Below are positions 24,970 to 32,597 of a DNA stretch of 49,986 nt, piece after piece; within the stretch, counting starts at the first letter, position 1; the number at the start of each line of letters is the position of its first letter. Origin of the DNA: an uncultured bacterium (GTDB taxonomy: Bacteria > Verrucomicrobiota > Lentisphaeria > Victivallales > UBA1829); contig URNX01000025.1 in assembly GCA_900549415.1 (NCBI GenBank), forward strand, positions 1 through 49,986, given 5' to 3'. The notes under the pieces were generated by a model. The model worked only from the letters and a program-made list of their open reading frames with translations. It did no database searches and was not told the DNA's origin. Made by a program: the position numbers and the translations under genes.

Positions 24970-26040
24970 TCAGACCTGTCCGCGCTTGGCTTTGAGCGTT
25001 TCGCGGATAAGGGTTGCGCGCGCGGTGTCGCGTTCCTCCTGCGAAAGCTCTTTGTGTTCTGTAATCTGAAGATGCGAGGGCTGGACGTTGAGGAAGAGTT
25101 CATTGACCGTGTGGATATCGACGGACGAAAACATCTTCATATCCACTCCGAGGCGCAGTTCGGAGAGCGAATTGAGCGCCTCTTCACTGGAAATCATATA
25201 GCCGTGCCGCAGAATTCCGTAGGCGCGCCCGACTTGATTCAGCAGGAAACTCTGGCGTTTGTCCAGCAGAGTCTGCCGCGCCTGTTTTTCATGAATGATA
25301 ATCTGCTTGACGATCGAAGAGAGACGGTCAAGAATCTGTTCTTCGCTTTCTCCGAGCGTACTCTGGTTGGAGATCTGAAAGAGATTGCCGCAGTTGCCGG
25401 AGCCTTCTCCGTAGAATCCGCGGACGGCAAGTCCGAGTTTTCCGAGCGCCTGTTTCACGGCGTTCATCTGCTCCATCATGACCAAACCCGGCAGATGCAG
25501 CATGACTGACGCCCGCATTCCCGTTCCGAGGTTGGAAGGGCAGGATGTGAGAAAGCCGAGCCGCGCATCAAACGCATACGGAATGCGGCTGGAAAGGACA
25601 TCATCGAAATGATTTAATCTTTTCCAGACCGATTCGAGCTGGAATCCGGGGCTGAGCGCCTGCATTCGGAGATGATCTTCCTCATTGATCATGACAGCCA
25701 GCGATTCATTGCGGTCTGCAATCAGAGCCGCCGCTGGATTTGGTGTGAGCATGTCGCGGCTGATAAGACGGCGCTCGAGCAGCAGGTTCTTCTCGACATC
25801 GGAAAGCGCGGGCAGATCGAACTCCATCGGTTCGGCGATCGCTTCGGAGTCAAGAATTGCTTTTTCTGCAAGTTCTTTCACCTGATTAAGCGCATCCTGA
25901 TTGCCGGCGATTGGAAATGGCGTGGAACTGAAGTTGCGCGCAAGACGGATCCGCGTGCTGATTGCGATATCGTCGTCCGGTCCGCTGTCGACGAGCCAGC
26001 TGAGCGGATTGCGGAGCAGTTCTTCGGGCTTGATTTTCAT
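24970..26040 (-). CDS. mcsB: Protein arginine kinase McsB
   Basis: McsB phosphorylates arginine residues on proteins; in Bacillus this marks them for the ClpCP protease and inactivates the repressor CtsR. The 356-residue protein has the guanido-kinase fold with STRIRLARNFSSTPFP (about 28-43), the central CPSNLGTGMRASVMLHLPGL block, and the C-terminal pArg-sensing motif R-D-x-x-R-A (RDTARA). Because that motif is present it is likely the regulated, self-activating type. It overlaps mcsA by 4 bp. Neither ctsR nor clpC is in the operon, unlike Firmicutes. Confidence 0.93.
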   Translation of the reverse strand: MKIKPEELLRNPLSWLVDSGPDDDIAISTRIRLARNFSSTPFPIAGNQDALNQVKELAEKAILDSEAIAEPMEFDLPALSDVEKNLLLERRLISRDMLTPNPAAALIADRNESLAVMINEEDHLRMQALSPGFQLESVWKRLNHFDDVLSSRIPYAFDARLGFLTSCPSNLGTGMRASVMLHLPGLVMMEQMNAVKQALGKLGLAVRGFYGEGSGNCGNLFQISNQSTLGESEEQILDRLSSIVKQIIIHEKQARQTLLDKRQSFLLNQVGRAYGILRHGYMISSEEALNSLSELRLGVDMKMFSSVDIHTVNELFLNVQPSHLQITEHKELSQEERDTARATLIRETLKAKRGQV

Positions 26041-26591
26041 TTCGCATTTCCTCCGGTGAGCTGTTCCTTGAGTTCGTTGATTTTGTCGCGCAGAATCGCA
26101 GCGCGTTCAAACTCTTCGCTGGCAACGGCGGCGTTGAGACTGTTCTGAAGTTTTTCAAGCTCCTTCCGGAGAGCCGCGAAGTTGATTTCTCCTTTTTCCG
26201 GAGCCGGACCATGATATTCGCCCGGGATTTTGCCTGTGTGCGTGGTTCCGCGGTGCATGGCTCCGAGAACACTCTTGAGCGTGTCGCGGAAGGCATTGTA
26301 GCAGTCTGGACAGCCAAGGCGTCCGGTCTTCCGGAAACTCGCATAATCCCAGCCGCAAGTGGAACAGAAAATTCCGGAATGTTCCGTATCGGGTTTCTGC
26401 ACCTCCTGCGGGTTGAGCTGATTGGATATGTTGTAAAGAACCTCTGCGAGGTTGAGCGCCTGGAACGAGGAATCTTCCTGCGCCTTCTTTTGAGCGCATT
26501 CCTGACAGAGATGAAGAGTCTTTTTTTCATTCCCGGCAATTTCCTGAATGTGGATGGTTGCCGGATTTTTTTTGCAGATATCGCACAGCAT
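26037..26591 (-). CDS. mcsA: McsA, zinc-binding activator of McsB
   Basis: McsA binds metals and activates McsB. The 184-residue protein has four C-x2-C pairs: CDICKKNP near the N-terminus, CQECAQ, CSTCGW and CPDCYNAF. The C-terminal half has a UvrB/UvrC-type motif (SEEFERAAILRDKINEL). The order zinc pairs, linker, UVR motif matches McsA. The ATG at 26591 is preceded by ACGGAG 8 nt upstream. It leads the operon; a weak TTGAAA box (near 26637) lies upstream, but I could not find a convincing -10 box. Confidence 0.9.
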   Translation of the reverse strand: MLCDICKKNPATIHIQEIAGNEKKTLHLCQECAQKKAQEDSSFQALNLAEVLYNISNQLNPQEVQKPDTEHSGIFCSTCGWDYASFRKTGRLGCPDCYNAFRDTLKSVLGAMHRGTTHTGKIPGEYHGPAPEKGEINFAALRKELEKLQNSLNAAVASEEFERAAILRDKINELKEQLTGGNAK

Positions 26592-26759
26592 GACAAAACT
26601 CCGTTTTTAGAGGTATAAATAGCACGGCTGTTCCGTTTTTCAAGCGCAATGACGGGATTTTATGCAAATCGCACAATATTTCTTCGCATCATGCGTTATA
26701 TGAACCGAAACCGTTTCACTTTCGCAACAGAAACAACAAAAAAACAGGAGATTCCGATT

Positions 26760-27323
26760 ATGAGATTTACCAGCATCATCTGCGCCGTCTGCGCTGCCGC
26801 CGTCTGCACAACCGCTTTCGCTCAGGAACCGTGTCCGCGTCCGGATAAAAAAGAGTGCAATGTCCGGAAAATGAAAAAAGAAAAACCGCGTTGTCCGCGT
26901 CCGGATTTCCGCGGAGATGAACGGTGCGGCTATTTCCGTCCGGGCCCGGAGATGGACGAGGCTCTCATCGGTCCCGAAGTCCGGATGCAGATCATGAAGA
27001 AAATGCAGGAGATCAATGAACTCCGCCGCACCGAGATCGCCAAACGCCGTGCGGAGATGGAGAAGTTCAACCAGCTCCTTGATCAGTACCGCAAGAACAA
27101 AGACGAGGCCGCCAAAAAAGAAATTATTGCGATTCTCGGCGCCCGCTTTGACAGCGCCATCGCCGTCCGTGAACAGCGAATTGCGGAACACGCCGCCGCG
27201 CTTGCAAAGGAAAAAGCCGGCAAGACGGAAATCATTGAAAAACAGTTCAATGACATTGTCAGCGGCAAGCCCGTTTTCGGCAAACATCCGCATCGTCAGT
27301 TTCATCCCCAGCCCGAGCGCTGA
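26760..27323 (+). CDS. Exported Cys-containing coiled-coil protein
   Basis: A 187-residue protein with a signal peptide (MRFTSIICAVCAAAVCTTAFA, then QEPC). The mature N-terminus has five cysteines in a charged, Pro-rich stretch and the motif CPRPD occurs twice. From about residue 85 it is a long charged helix (MQIMKKMQEINELRRTEIAK...), likely a coiled coil, ending in a His-rich tail (GKHPHRQFHPQ). The ATG at 26760 is supported by AGGAG 9 nt upstream and by the signal peptide; longer starts lack one. I recognise no family; the shape recalls small Spy/CpxP-like periplasmic chaperones but the conserved motifs are not visible. It stands alone with its own terminator. Confidence 0.75.
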   Translation: MRFTSIICAVCAAAVCTTAFAQEPCPRPDKKECNVRKMKKEKPRCPRPDFRGDERCGYFRPGPEMDEALIGPEVRMQIMKKMQEINELRRTEIAKRRAEMEKFNQLLDQYRKNKDEAAKKEIIAILGARFDSAIAVREQRIAEHAAALAKEKAGKTEIIEKQFNDIVSGKPVFGKHPHRQFHPQPER

Positions 27324-27336
27324 GTTCTGAATCCGC

Positions 27337-27364
27337 GCCGGATTGAATGTTCTCAATCCGGCGT
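27337..27364 (+). terminator. Terminator after the Cys-containing exported protein
   Basis: CGCCGGATTGA (27337-27347) pairs perfectly with TCAATCCGGCG (27354-27364) over a 6-nt loop, followed by TTTCCCC and a later TTTT. It also lies just after the 3' end of the convergent GH36 gene, but no T-run follows in that direction. Confidence 0.7.
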
Positions 27365-27374
27365 TTCCCCTATT

Positions 27375-29201
27375 TTAAAAAATTTCAATTCCCGCCGCTT
27401 CATGCGGAGCAAGAGCAATTCGGAGAGTTCCGTCCGTGTCTCGTTCCGCTTCATTCCGGTTCCAGAAAAAATCACCGGGATGACGCCCTCCGAAAAGCTC
27501 CGGTCCAAGCTCGAACTGCGCGGGTTCTTCCCCCCAGTTGAAAACAGCGGCTTTTCCGGCTTCCGGAGCAAACCAGATCGACGGCATTTTGCCCGCAGGC
27601 GCGGAGAACAGATCCAGCGGACGCGCCGCTCCGGTCAGCGGAGGAAGCGCAAGCGCATCTTTCAGAATCTTCCGTCCGGCGTCATTCAGCTTCAGAAAAT
27701 TGTCGCTGAACATGAGATCGCCTCCGGTCATGTAGAGCGCCAGAGCGAGCGATTCCGCTTCCCGTTTCGAGAGCACCGGACCGCTTGCATATTTTCCCGG
27801 TACAAACGGCGACTGGTTCGGAAATTCCGCGCCGGAAGTCTCTTCGCCGCGCACCACGAGAAAATCGGAATCGTTGTTCCAGAGTCTGCGATGCATCCAC
27901 CAGCGGGCGGATGCGCTTGTCATATTGATCTGCACCGCGCTCCAGTAGATTTGAATATCCGCTGTGGTCCGAACGGCGTCGACAAGCCCGAATGCCGGTT
28001 CATACGGAACGCAGCAGCCGAGAAAATAGCTTTCCGGTCCGATCGCCGAACGGATAATTTCATAAGTTCGGCGCAGAATTCCGGCACGTCCCATGCTCAT
28101 GTCATGACAGCGCGGAACATCGAGAATGCGGTTGGTGAAATCGACTTTGAAGTACCGAAATCCTGCGTCATGCAGGCGGCGGTAAACGGAATGCAGGTAT
28201 TCCGCCGCTTCCGGCCGGGTAATGTCCAGCGCAAAACGTCCGTCGGTTGTCGAAACGATCCATTCGTGCGGAAACATGTACCTGTTGTCCACGCAAAGCG
28301 GAGCAGTCCAGATTCCCGGGATTCCGCCGCCTGCAGTTATCTTCCGGCAGAACTCGGAAAGATCGGAGGGAAATTTGAGGTTCGGAATCCAGGCTCCGTA
28401 GGCAATCTGCCAGCCGTCGTCAACAACATAGTAGCGAACCTTGTGCTCAGAGAAAGCATCGAGTTTTTTCTGGGTTTCGAGAACATCTTCAGCGGAGATA
28501 TCCGTATGAAACTGATCCCACGAATTCCAGCCGACGGCGCGCTCCTTCTGCGGAGCTGTCCGCAATGCCGCATAGGAATCTCCGAGCTCCTCCAGCAGTT
28601 CAAGCGGATTTTTCTCCGAGACGCGGAAAAGAACCGGCGAAAGTTTGAATTCCATTCCCGCTTTCAGACTGCGGTCTTCTTCCGCTGTGACGGAGAGACC
28701 GAATTTCCCGTTCAGACTTCTGGATTCATGCCGCGCCTGAAAGACCAGAAAGTCTCCCTGGTGCGGCGGAAGCGCCGCGAACAGCAGATTCTTTCCGCCA
28801 TTGCGCGGAGCGAGAAGATAAACCATGTAACTGGGCGGATTATGTTCAAAAAACGGAGTCGATATCCCGACCGGCTTTACTCCGCTTGCCTGTTCGAGAA
28901 AAAGGCGCGAATGTGTGTATTCCCTGTAATTCTCCGCTTCAAGCCCCGCGGCAAAATCCAGATGAATCTTTTTCAGGAAACATTCCTGTGTTCCGTTGCG
29001 GAATGAAGCATGCAGAATATCTCCGCTGATTTGTATCTGCACCTGCAATCCGTTCTTCAGTTCCGTTTTCCATGAATTGCCGCAGGATACCCAGACGGCA
29101 GATTCGGTTGTGATCGTTTCGTTTTCAAATTCAAACGACAGAATGCCTCTGCCGAGTCCGGTTTCCGGAATGCGGAATGTTCCGTTTTCAAATAACAGCA
29201 T
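27375..29201 (-). CDS. GH36-type alpha-galactosidase
   Basis: Hydrolyses terminal alpha-galactosides from oligosaccharides. The 608-residue protein has an N-terminal beta domain (1-215), then a TIM barrel opening with VGWNSWDQF (223-231) and YYVVDDGW (257-264). The nucleophile is Asp354 in FKVDFTN and the acid/base is probably Asp415 in the R-x-x-x-D motif RTTADIQ. It ends in a short beta domain. No signal peptide is present, so it should act in the cytoplasm on imported sugars. GGAGGAG precedes the ATG by 7 nt. It is transcribed divergently from an AraC-type regulator 109 bp away, with activator-like repeats between. Assignment to GH36 rather than a close clan-D family is by motif only. Confidence 0.85.
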   Translation of the reverse strand: MLLFENGTFRIPETGLGRGILSFEFENETITTESAVWVSCGNSWKTELKNGLQVQIQISGDILHASFRNGTQECFLKKIHLDFAAGLEAENYREYTHSRLFLEQASGVKPVGISTPFFEHNPPSYMVYLLAPRNGGKNLLFAALPPHQGDFLVFQARHESRSLNGKFGLSVTAEEDRSLKAGMEFKLSPVLFRVSEKNPLELLEELGDSYAALRTAPQKERAVGWNSWDQFHTDISAEDVLETQKKLDAFSEHKVRYYVVDDGWQIAYGAWIPNLKFPSDLSEFCRKITAGGGIPGIWTAPLCVDNRYMFPHEWIVSTTDGRFALDITRPEAAEYLHSVYRRLHDAGFRYFKVDFTNRILDVPRCHDMSMGRAGILRRTYEIIRSAIGPESYFLGCCVPYEPAFGLVDAVRTTADIQIYWSAVQINMTSASARWWMHRRLWNNDSDFLVVRGEETSGAEFPNQSPFVPGKYASGPVLSKREAESLALALYMTGGDLMFSDNFLKLNDAGRKILKDALALPPLTGAARPLDLFSAPAGKMPSIWFAPEAGKAAVFNWGEEPAQFELGPELFGGRHPGDFFWNRNEAERDTDGTLRIALAPHEAAGIEIF

Positions 29202-29219
29202 GTTTTTTCTCCTCCGGGG

Positions 29220-29249
29220 TTGCTTTTGTCTGTTATGTTCTTATATTAT
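29220..29249 (+). promoter_or_regulatory. Possible promoter of the AraC-type regulator (galactosidase locus)
   Basis: TTGCTT (29220-29225) and TATTAT (29244-29249) are 18 bp apart, with an expected start about 55 bp before the AraC start codon. The -10 box overlaps the divergent -10 box of the galactosidase, so the two promoters may compete. Confidence 0.4.
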
Positions 29250-29307
29250 ACACTTAAATAAGAATTACGGAATATCTGAAAATGAGAAAAACATACATGA
29301 AAGTAAG
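29245..29307 (-). promoter_or_regulatory. Galactosidase promoter with AraC-type direct repeats
   Basis: Reading on the minus strand there is a perfect TATAAT (29250-29245) with no good -35 box (best TTCCGT, 16 bp upstream). Just beyond the -35 position lie two direct repeats, TGAAAATGAG (29277-29286) and TGAAAGTAAG (29298-29307), 21 bp apart start to start. Weak -35 plus 21-bp spaced direct repeats is the usual target layout of an AraC-family activator. Confidence 0.5.
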
Positions 29308-29310
29308 ATC

Positions 29311-30087
29311 ATGCAGAAAATTTTTCTGAACAACCTTTTCCCCGCCGTCCATTACGCCGCAGTCGTCCGTCCGGGGGAGAGCCGCTGCATGGCATGGAAG
29401 AAACGCATATTCAGCGACTGGCAGATTCAGATGACACTTGCGGGCGGAATTCGCTATGAATCCGGAGACGGCGATGATTTTGTGCTGGCTCCCGGAGAAA
29501 TCGCACTCATGCCGCCGGGTATCGAAATTTCGCAGACTCTGACAAAACGGGAAAGTTCGTTCTGCTGTGTTCATTTCCTTTTCGGGGAAACGGCGGAATG
29601 CGAACCGGCTCAGCTCCCGCCGCGCCGGCTCAGTCTTGCGGAACCGGAACTGTTTCACTCGCTGTTTCTGCGGCTTTATGAAGCTTTCCGGACACCGGGA
29701 AGCGTTACGGAAGCGCTGGCGTCCGGACTCGTCCGCGAAATATTCCTGCGGATGCTTCTTCCCGAAAGTGTCAGGGGAAACAGTGCGGATCCGGTAAAGC
29801 GGATGACCGCATATCTGAACGAGCATCTGCTGGAGCGTCCGGGGCGGATAGAGCTGGCGCGGGAATTCCATTTTGCTCCGGAATACATCAATCAGCTTTT
29901 CCGGAAACAGCTTGGCATGACGCCCGGGGAATATGTCCGCAGACGCCTGGCTCAGCGGGCGTACCGCCTGCTGGCGGGGGAGGGGTTGAGTGTGAAAGAG
30001 ACGGCGGACCGGCTTGGTTTTTCCAGTCCGTTTTACTTCTCCCGCGTTTTCCGCGCGGTTTACGGAGTTCCGCCGTCCCGGGTTTGA
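29311..30087 (+). CDS. AraC-family regulator, probable control of the alpha-galactosidase
   Basis: A 258-residue regulator. The N-terminal half is a cupin-like sugar-sensing domain (LAPGEIALMPPGIEISQTL). The C-terminal half is a double helix-turn-helix: ELAREFHFAPEYINQLFRKQLGMTPGEYVRRRLAQRAYRLL, then VKETADRLGFSSPFYFSRVFRAVYGVPPSRV, matching the AraC signature. I place the start at ATG 29311, because it is the point where family-like sequence begins and it lies downstream of the predicted promoter; longer in-frame starts run into the galactosidase gene. The ribosome binding site is weak. It is divergent from the galactosidase and ends 3 bp from the convergent P-type ATPase gene. Confidence 0.85.
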   Translation: MQKIFLNNLFPAVHYAAVVRPGESRCMAWKKRIFSDWQIQMTLAGGIRYESGDGDDFVLAPGEIALMPPGIEISQTLTKRESSFCCVHFLFGETAECEPAQLPPRRLSLAEPELFHSLFLRLYEAFRTPGSVTEALASGLVREIFLRMLLPESVRGNSADPVKRMTAYLNEHLLERPGRIELAREFHFAPEYINQLFRKQLGMTPGEYVRRRLAQRAYRLLAGEGLSVKETADRLGFSSPFYFSRVFRAVYGVPPSRV

Positions 30088-30090
30088 TTT

Positions 30091-32022
30091 TTATAAATCC
30101 ATTTTCATCCGCTGGATGCGCACAGCGTTCAGGATGGCGAGAATCGCGACTCCAACGTCGGCAAAGACAGCTTCCCAGAGCGTCGCGTGTCCCCATGCTC
30201 CGAGGATCAGAACCGCGGCTTTCACGGCGAAGGCGAGAATAATATTCTGCCAGACCACCGAGCGGGTCGCGCGTCCGATCCGCATGGCAAGATGAATCCT
30301 CCGCAGATCGCCGTCGCGGATCACGAGATCTGCTGCGTCGATCGCAAGGTCGCTGCCGTTTTTGCCGATCGCAATGCCGAGATCTGACTCCGCCAGAACC
30401 GCAGCATCGTTGATTCCGTCTCCTACGAAGGCGACGTGTCCGGCGTTTGTCTTCAGGTCGCGCAGAGCGCTGCGTTTGTCGGCCGGCAGAAGTTCCGCAT
30501 GGACTTCATGAATGCCGAGTGTGTTCGCCACCCGGTTCGCCGTCGCCTTGCGGTCGCCGGAGAGCAGGGCGGAGCGGATGCCTTCGTCATGCAGGCGCTT
30601 CAGGGCGTCTTCCGCTTCCTCTTTCAGCGTATCGTCGAGCAGGAAGCAGCCGGACGGTTTGCCGTTGACCGCGATATAGACGCAATTGAGGTCGGACTTC
30701 TGTTCGGGGAGGGCGATGCCGCGCGAATCGAAGAGTTTCCGGTTTCCCGCCAGAACCTCCGCTCCGTTGACCGTTCCACGCAATCCCATGCCGGGCAGTT
30801 CTTCGACGTCGCTCGCCTGCGGCACATCCGCAAGGTCAGCACCGGAACGCGCAATCGCCTGAGCCGCGGGATGATTCGACTTCGATTCCAGCGCAACCGC
30901 CATTGCTCTCCATGAGGGATCCGCGCCGGGGAACGTTTCGGCCGACTGAACCGAAAGTTCTCCTTTGGTCAGCGTTCCCGTCTTGTCGAATGCCACACAG
31001 TCGAGTTTCGAGACAACATCCAGATAGTTCGCTCCTTTGAAGAAGAGTCCGTATTTGGAAGCGAGCCCGATTCCTCCAAAGTAGCCGAGCGGAACCGAGA
31101 CCACCAGCGCGCACGGACACGAGATTACGAGGAAGATCAACGCGCGTCCGAAGTAGACCGGGAAGCTGTAATCCTTCACGAACAGCGCCGGCACAACTGT
31201 AATCAGCACTGCAAGCCCGATTACGCACGGTGTGTAGATCGCCGCCGCTTTCGAGATGAAGCGCTGAACTTTCGATTTGCGTTCCGACGCCTCTTCAATG
31301 TTGTGCAGAATCTGCGCGGTTGAACTCTGCTCCCAGCTTGCGGAAACGCGGAGTTCGCATTCGCGGCCGCCGTTGATCATTCCCGCGTAAAGTTTTGCGC
31401 CCTGTTCCAGTTCGACCGGCAGGGATTCGCCCGTTACGGCGGAAGTGTTCATTACTGCGGAACCGGAAAGCAGCTCTCCGTCGAGCGGGACTTTTTCGCC
31501 CGGAGCGAGGGTTACGACATCGCCGGGCTGCGCCTCTTTGACGGACACGTTCATTTCTTTTCCGTTGCGGCGAACCCGGATTCTGGCTCCGCTCGTGTCG
31601 AGCATTTTGAGAACGGAGTCGCGGGCATGATCCACGGCGAGATCCTGGAAGAGCTCTCCGATGGAGTAGAAAAGAATCACCGCCGCGCCTTCCGCATATT
31701 CTCCGAGCCAGAATGCTCCGGCGGTCGCGACGATCATCAGTGTGAACTCATTGAAGAAATTCTTCTCTTTGCATTCCTCCCAGAGCTCCGGCAGGAGTTT
31801 CCACGCAGTCAGCAGCCAAGCGGCAAAGTATCCGCCGAACCGGACCGCTTTCGGAAGTTCAAGAAAACAGCCGGCCAGCATCAGCGCGAGGAAAAGAACC
31901 GAGGCGGTCAGAAGCGAACGGTCGGCGGTGAATTTCTGCAGGAAATCCCTGAGCAGTCCCGCTTCGCGCTCTTCGGCGGAAACGGAGCCGTGGTCACAGC
32001 AGTCTTTACAGCAGCAGCTCAT
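30091..32022 (-). CDS. Zn/Cd/Pb-type P1B ATPase (CadA/ZntA-like)
   Basis: A heavy-metal efflux ATPase of 643 residues. The usual ferredoxin-like metal domain is absent; instead the N-terminus has a short Cys/His cluster (C3, C4, C5, C8, C9, H11). It then has TM helices from about 38 on, the actuator TGES (197-200), the ion-binding CPC (302-304), the phosphorylation site DKTGT (D346), SNHP with the P1B His-Pro, and GDGINDAAVLAESDLGIAIG. The CPC motif followed by a Cd/Zn-type core and the neighbouring CadC/SmtB-like repressor favour zinc, cadmium or lead over copper. The ATG lies 1 bp after the arsR-type stop, so they form a two-gene operon. Confidence 0.9.
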   Translation of the reverse strand: MSCCCKDCCDHGSVSAEEREAGLLRDFLQKFTADRSLLTASVLFLALMLAGCFLELPKAVRFGGYFAAWLLTAWKLLPELWEECKEKNFFNEFTLMIVATAGAFWLGEYAEGAAVILFYSIGELFQDLAVDHARDSVLKMLDTSGARIRVRRNGKEMNVSVKEAQPGDVVTLAPGEKVPLDGELLSGSAVMNTSAVTGESLPVELEQGAKLYAGMINGGRECELRVSASWEQSSTAQILHNIEEASERKSKVQRFISKAAAIYTPCVIGLAVLITVVPALFVKDYSFPVYFGRALIFLVISCPCALVVSVPLGYFGGIGLASKYGLFFKGANYLDVVSKLDCVAFDKTGTLTKGELSVQSAETFPGADPSWRAMAVALESKSNHPAAQAIARSGADLADVPQASDVEELPGMGLRGTVNGAEVLAGNRKLFDSRGIALPEQKSDLNCVYIAVNGKPSGCFLLDDTLKEEAEDALKRLHDEGIRSALLSGDRKATANRVANTLGIHEVHAELLPADKRSALRDLKTNAGHVAFVGDGINDAAVLAESDLGIAIGKNGSDLAIDAADLVIRDGDLRRIHLAMRIGRATRSVVWQNIILAFAVKAAVLILGAWGHATLWEAVFADVGVAILAILNAVRIQRMKMDL

Positions 32023-32023
32023 T

Positions 32024-32407
32024 TCAACATTCTCCTTTCGGCATCTGTTCGGCGGAGTGCGTTTTGCAGAGGTCGAACAGCAGCTGGATGTGATAGTCGT
32101 TCAGCGAGTAATAGATTTCCTTGCCGTTCTTGCGGCATTTCACCAGACGCGCCAGGCGCAGTTCTTTCAGGTGATGCGAGACGGACGGCTGCGGAATCCG
32201 CATCATCGCGGTAATGTCGCAGACGCACATTTCCGCGAGCAGCAGCGCGTTGATGATTTTCAGCCGGGTCGGATCGGACAGCACCTTGAACAAGCCCGCC
32301 ATTTCCGCGAGCAGCTCCGATGAGGTCAATCCGGCTTCCACCTCTTTTACGACATCGCCATGATGTGCGGAGCACTCCGGCGCGGCAATTTCTTTTTTCT
32401 TCGGCAT
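32024..32407 (-). CDS. ArsR/SmtB-family metal-sensing repressor (CadC-like)
   Basis: A 127-residue winged-helix repressor that should release DNA on binding metal. Core motifs are VLSDPTRLKIINAL, then CVCDI (C61 and C63, as in CadC), QPSVSHHLKELRLARLV (recognition helix) and EIYYSLND (wing). The N-terminal tail supplies C12, H15 and H16, which could complete a CadC-type thiolate site; a C-terminal H/C (HIQLLFDLCKTH) could form an alpha-5-type site. It is upstream of the ATPase in the same operon and controlled by an operator overlapping its own promoter. Confidence 0.9.
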   Translation of the reverse strand: MPKKKEIAAPECSAHHGDVVKEVEAGLTSSELLAEMAGLFKVLSDPTRLKIINALLLAEMCVCDITAMMRIPQPSVSHHLKELRLARLVKCRKNGKEIYYSLNDYHIQLLFDLCKTHSAEQMPKGEC

Positions 32408-32427
32408 ATCGCCTCCTTATTTTATCG

Positions 32428-32462
32428 ACATATTAATATATATCAATATGTTTATTTGTCAA
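32428..32462 (-). promoter_or_regulatory. ArsR-operon promoter with overlapping 24-bp palindromic operator
   Basis: On the minus strand a perfect TTGACA (32462-32457), a 16-bp spacer and TATATT (32440-32435). A 24-bp palindrome (32428-32451) with 22 of 24 positions symmetric, arms ACATATT and AATATGT, covers the -10 box and most of the spacer. Size and AT-rich 12-2-12 form fit an SmtB/CadC-type operator, so the ArsR protein should block its own promoter. Confidence 0.7.
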
Positions 32463-32478
32463 GCCCACAGTGTTATTT

Positions 32479-32562
32479 TTCATAAACAGGTGATTTTCTT
32501 CATAAAATTTCTGTGATTTTAAAAGAATAACAGCTTGAATTTTTCATGCGGAACAGTATCGT
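32479..32562 (+). promoter_or_regulatory. Possible control region of the fucosidase gene
   Basis: TTCATAAA occurs at 32479-32486 and 32499-32506 (20 bp apart), followed by an imperfect inverted repeat at 32511-32533 (CTGT-ATT-T facing A-AAT-ACAG, 9 of 11 arm positions). A weak promoter follows: TTGAAT (32535-32540), 16 bp, TATCGT (32557-32562). The rest of 32463-32597 shows nothing else. Confidence 0.35.
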
Positions 32563-32597
32563 AACAGCAGAACCCGTTGAAAAAAAGGAGACTTATC

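Noticed and set aside
23014..25509. 831-codon plus-strand open frame.
   Set aside because: It lies antisense to the kinase and mcsB genes, is very rich in Arg, His and Asp and matches no protein pattern; GC-rich genomes give such frames.
26637..26660. Promoter for mcsA.
   Set aside because: A TTGAAA box exists, but I found no convincing -10 box at the right distance, so it is not listed as a feature.
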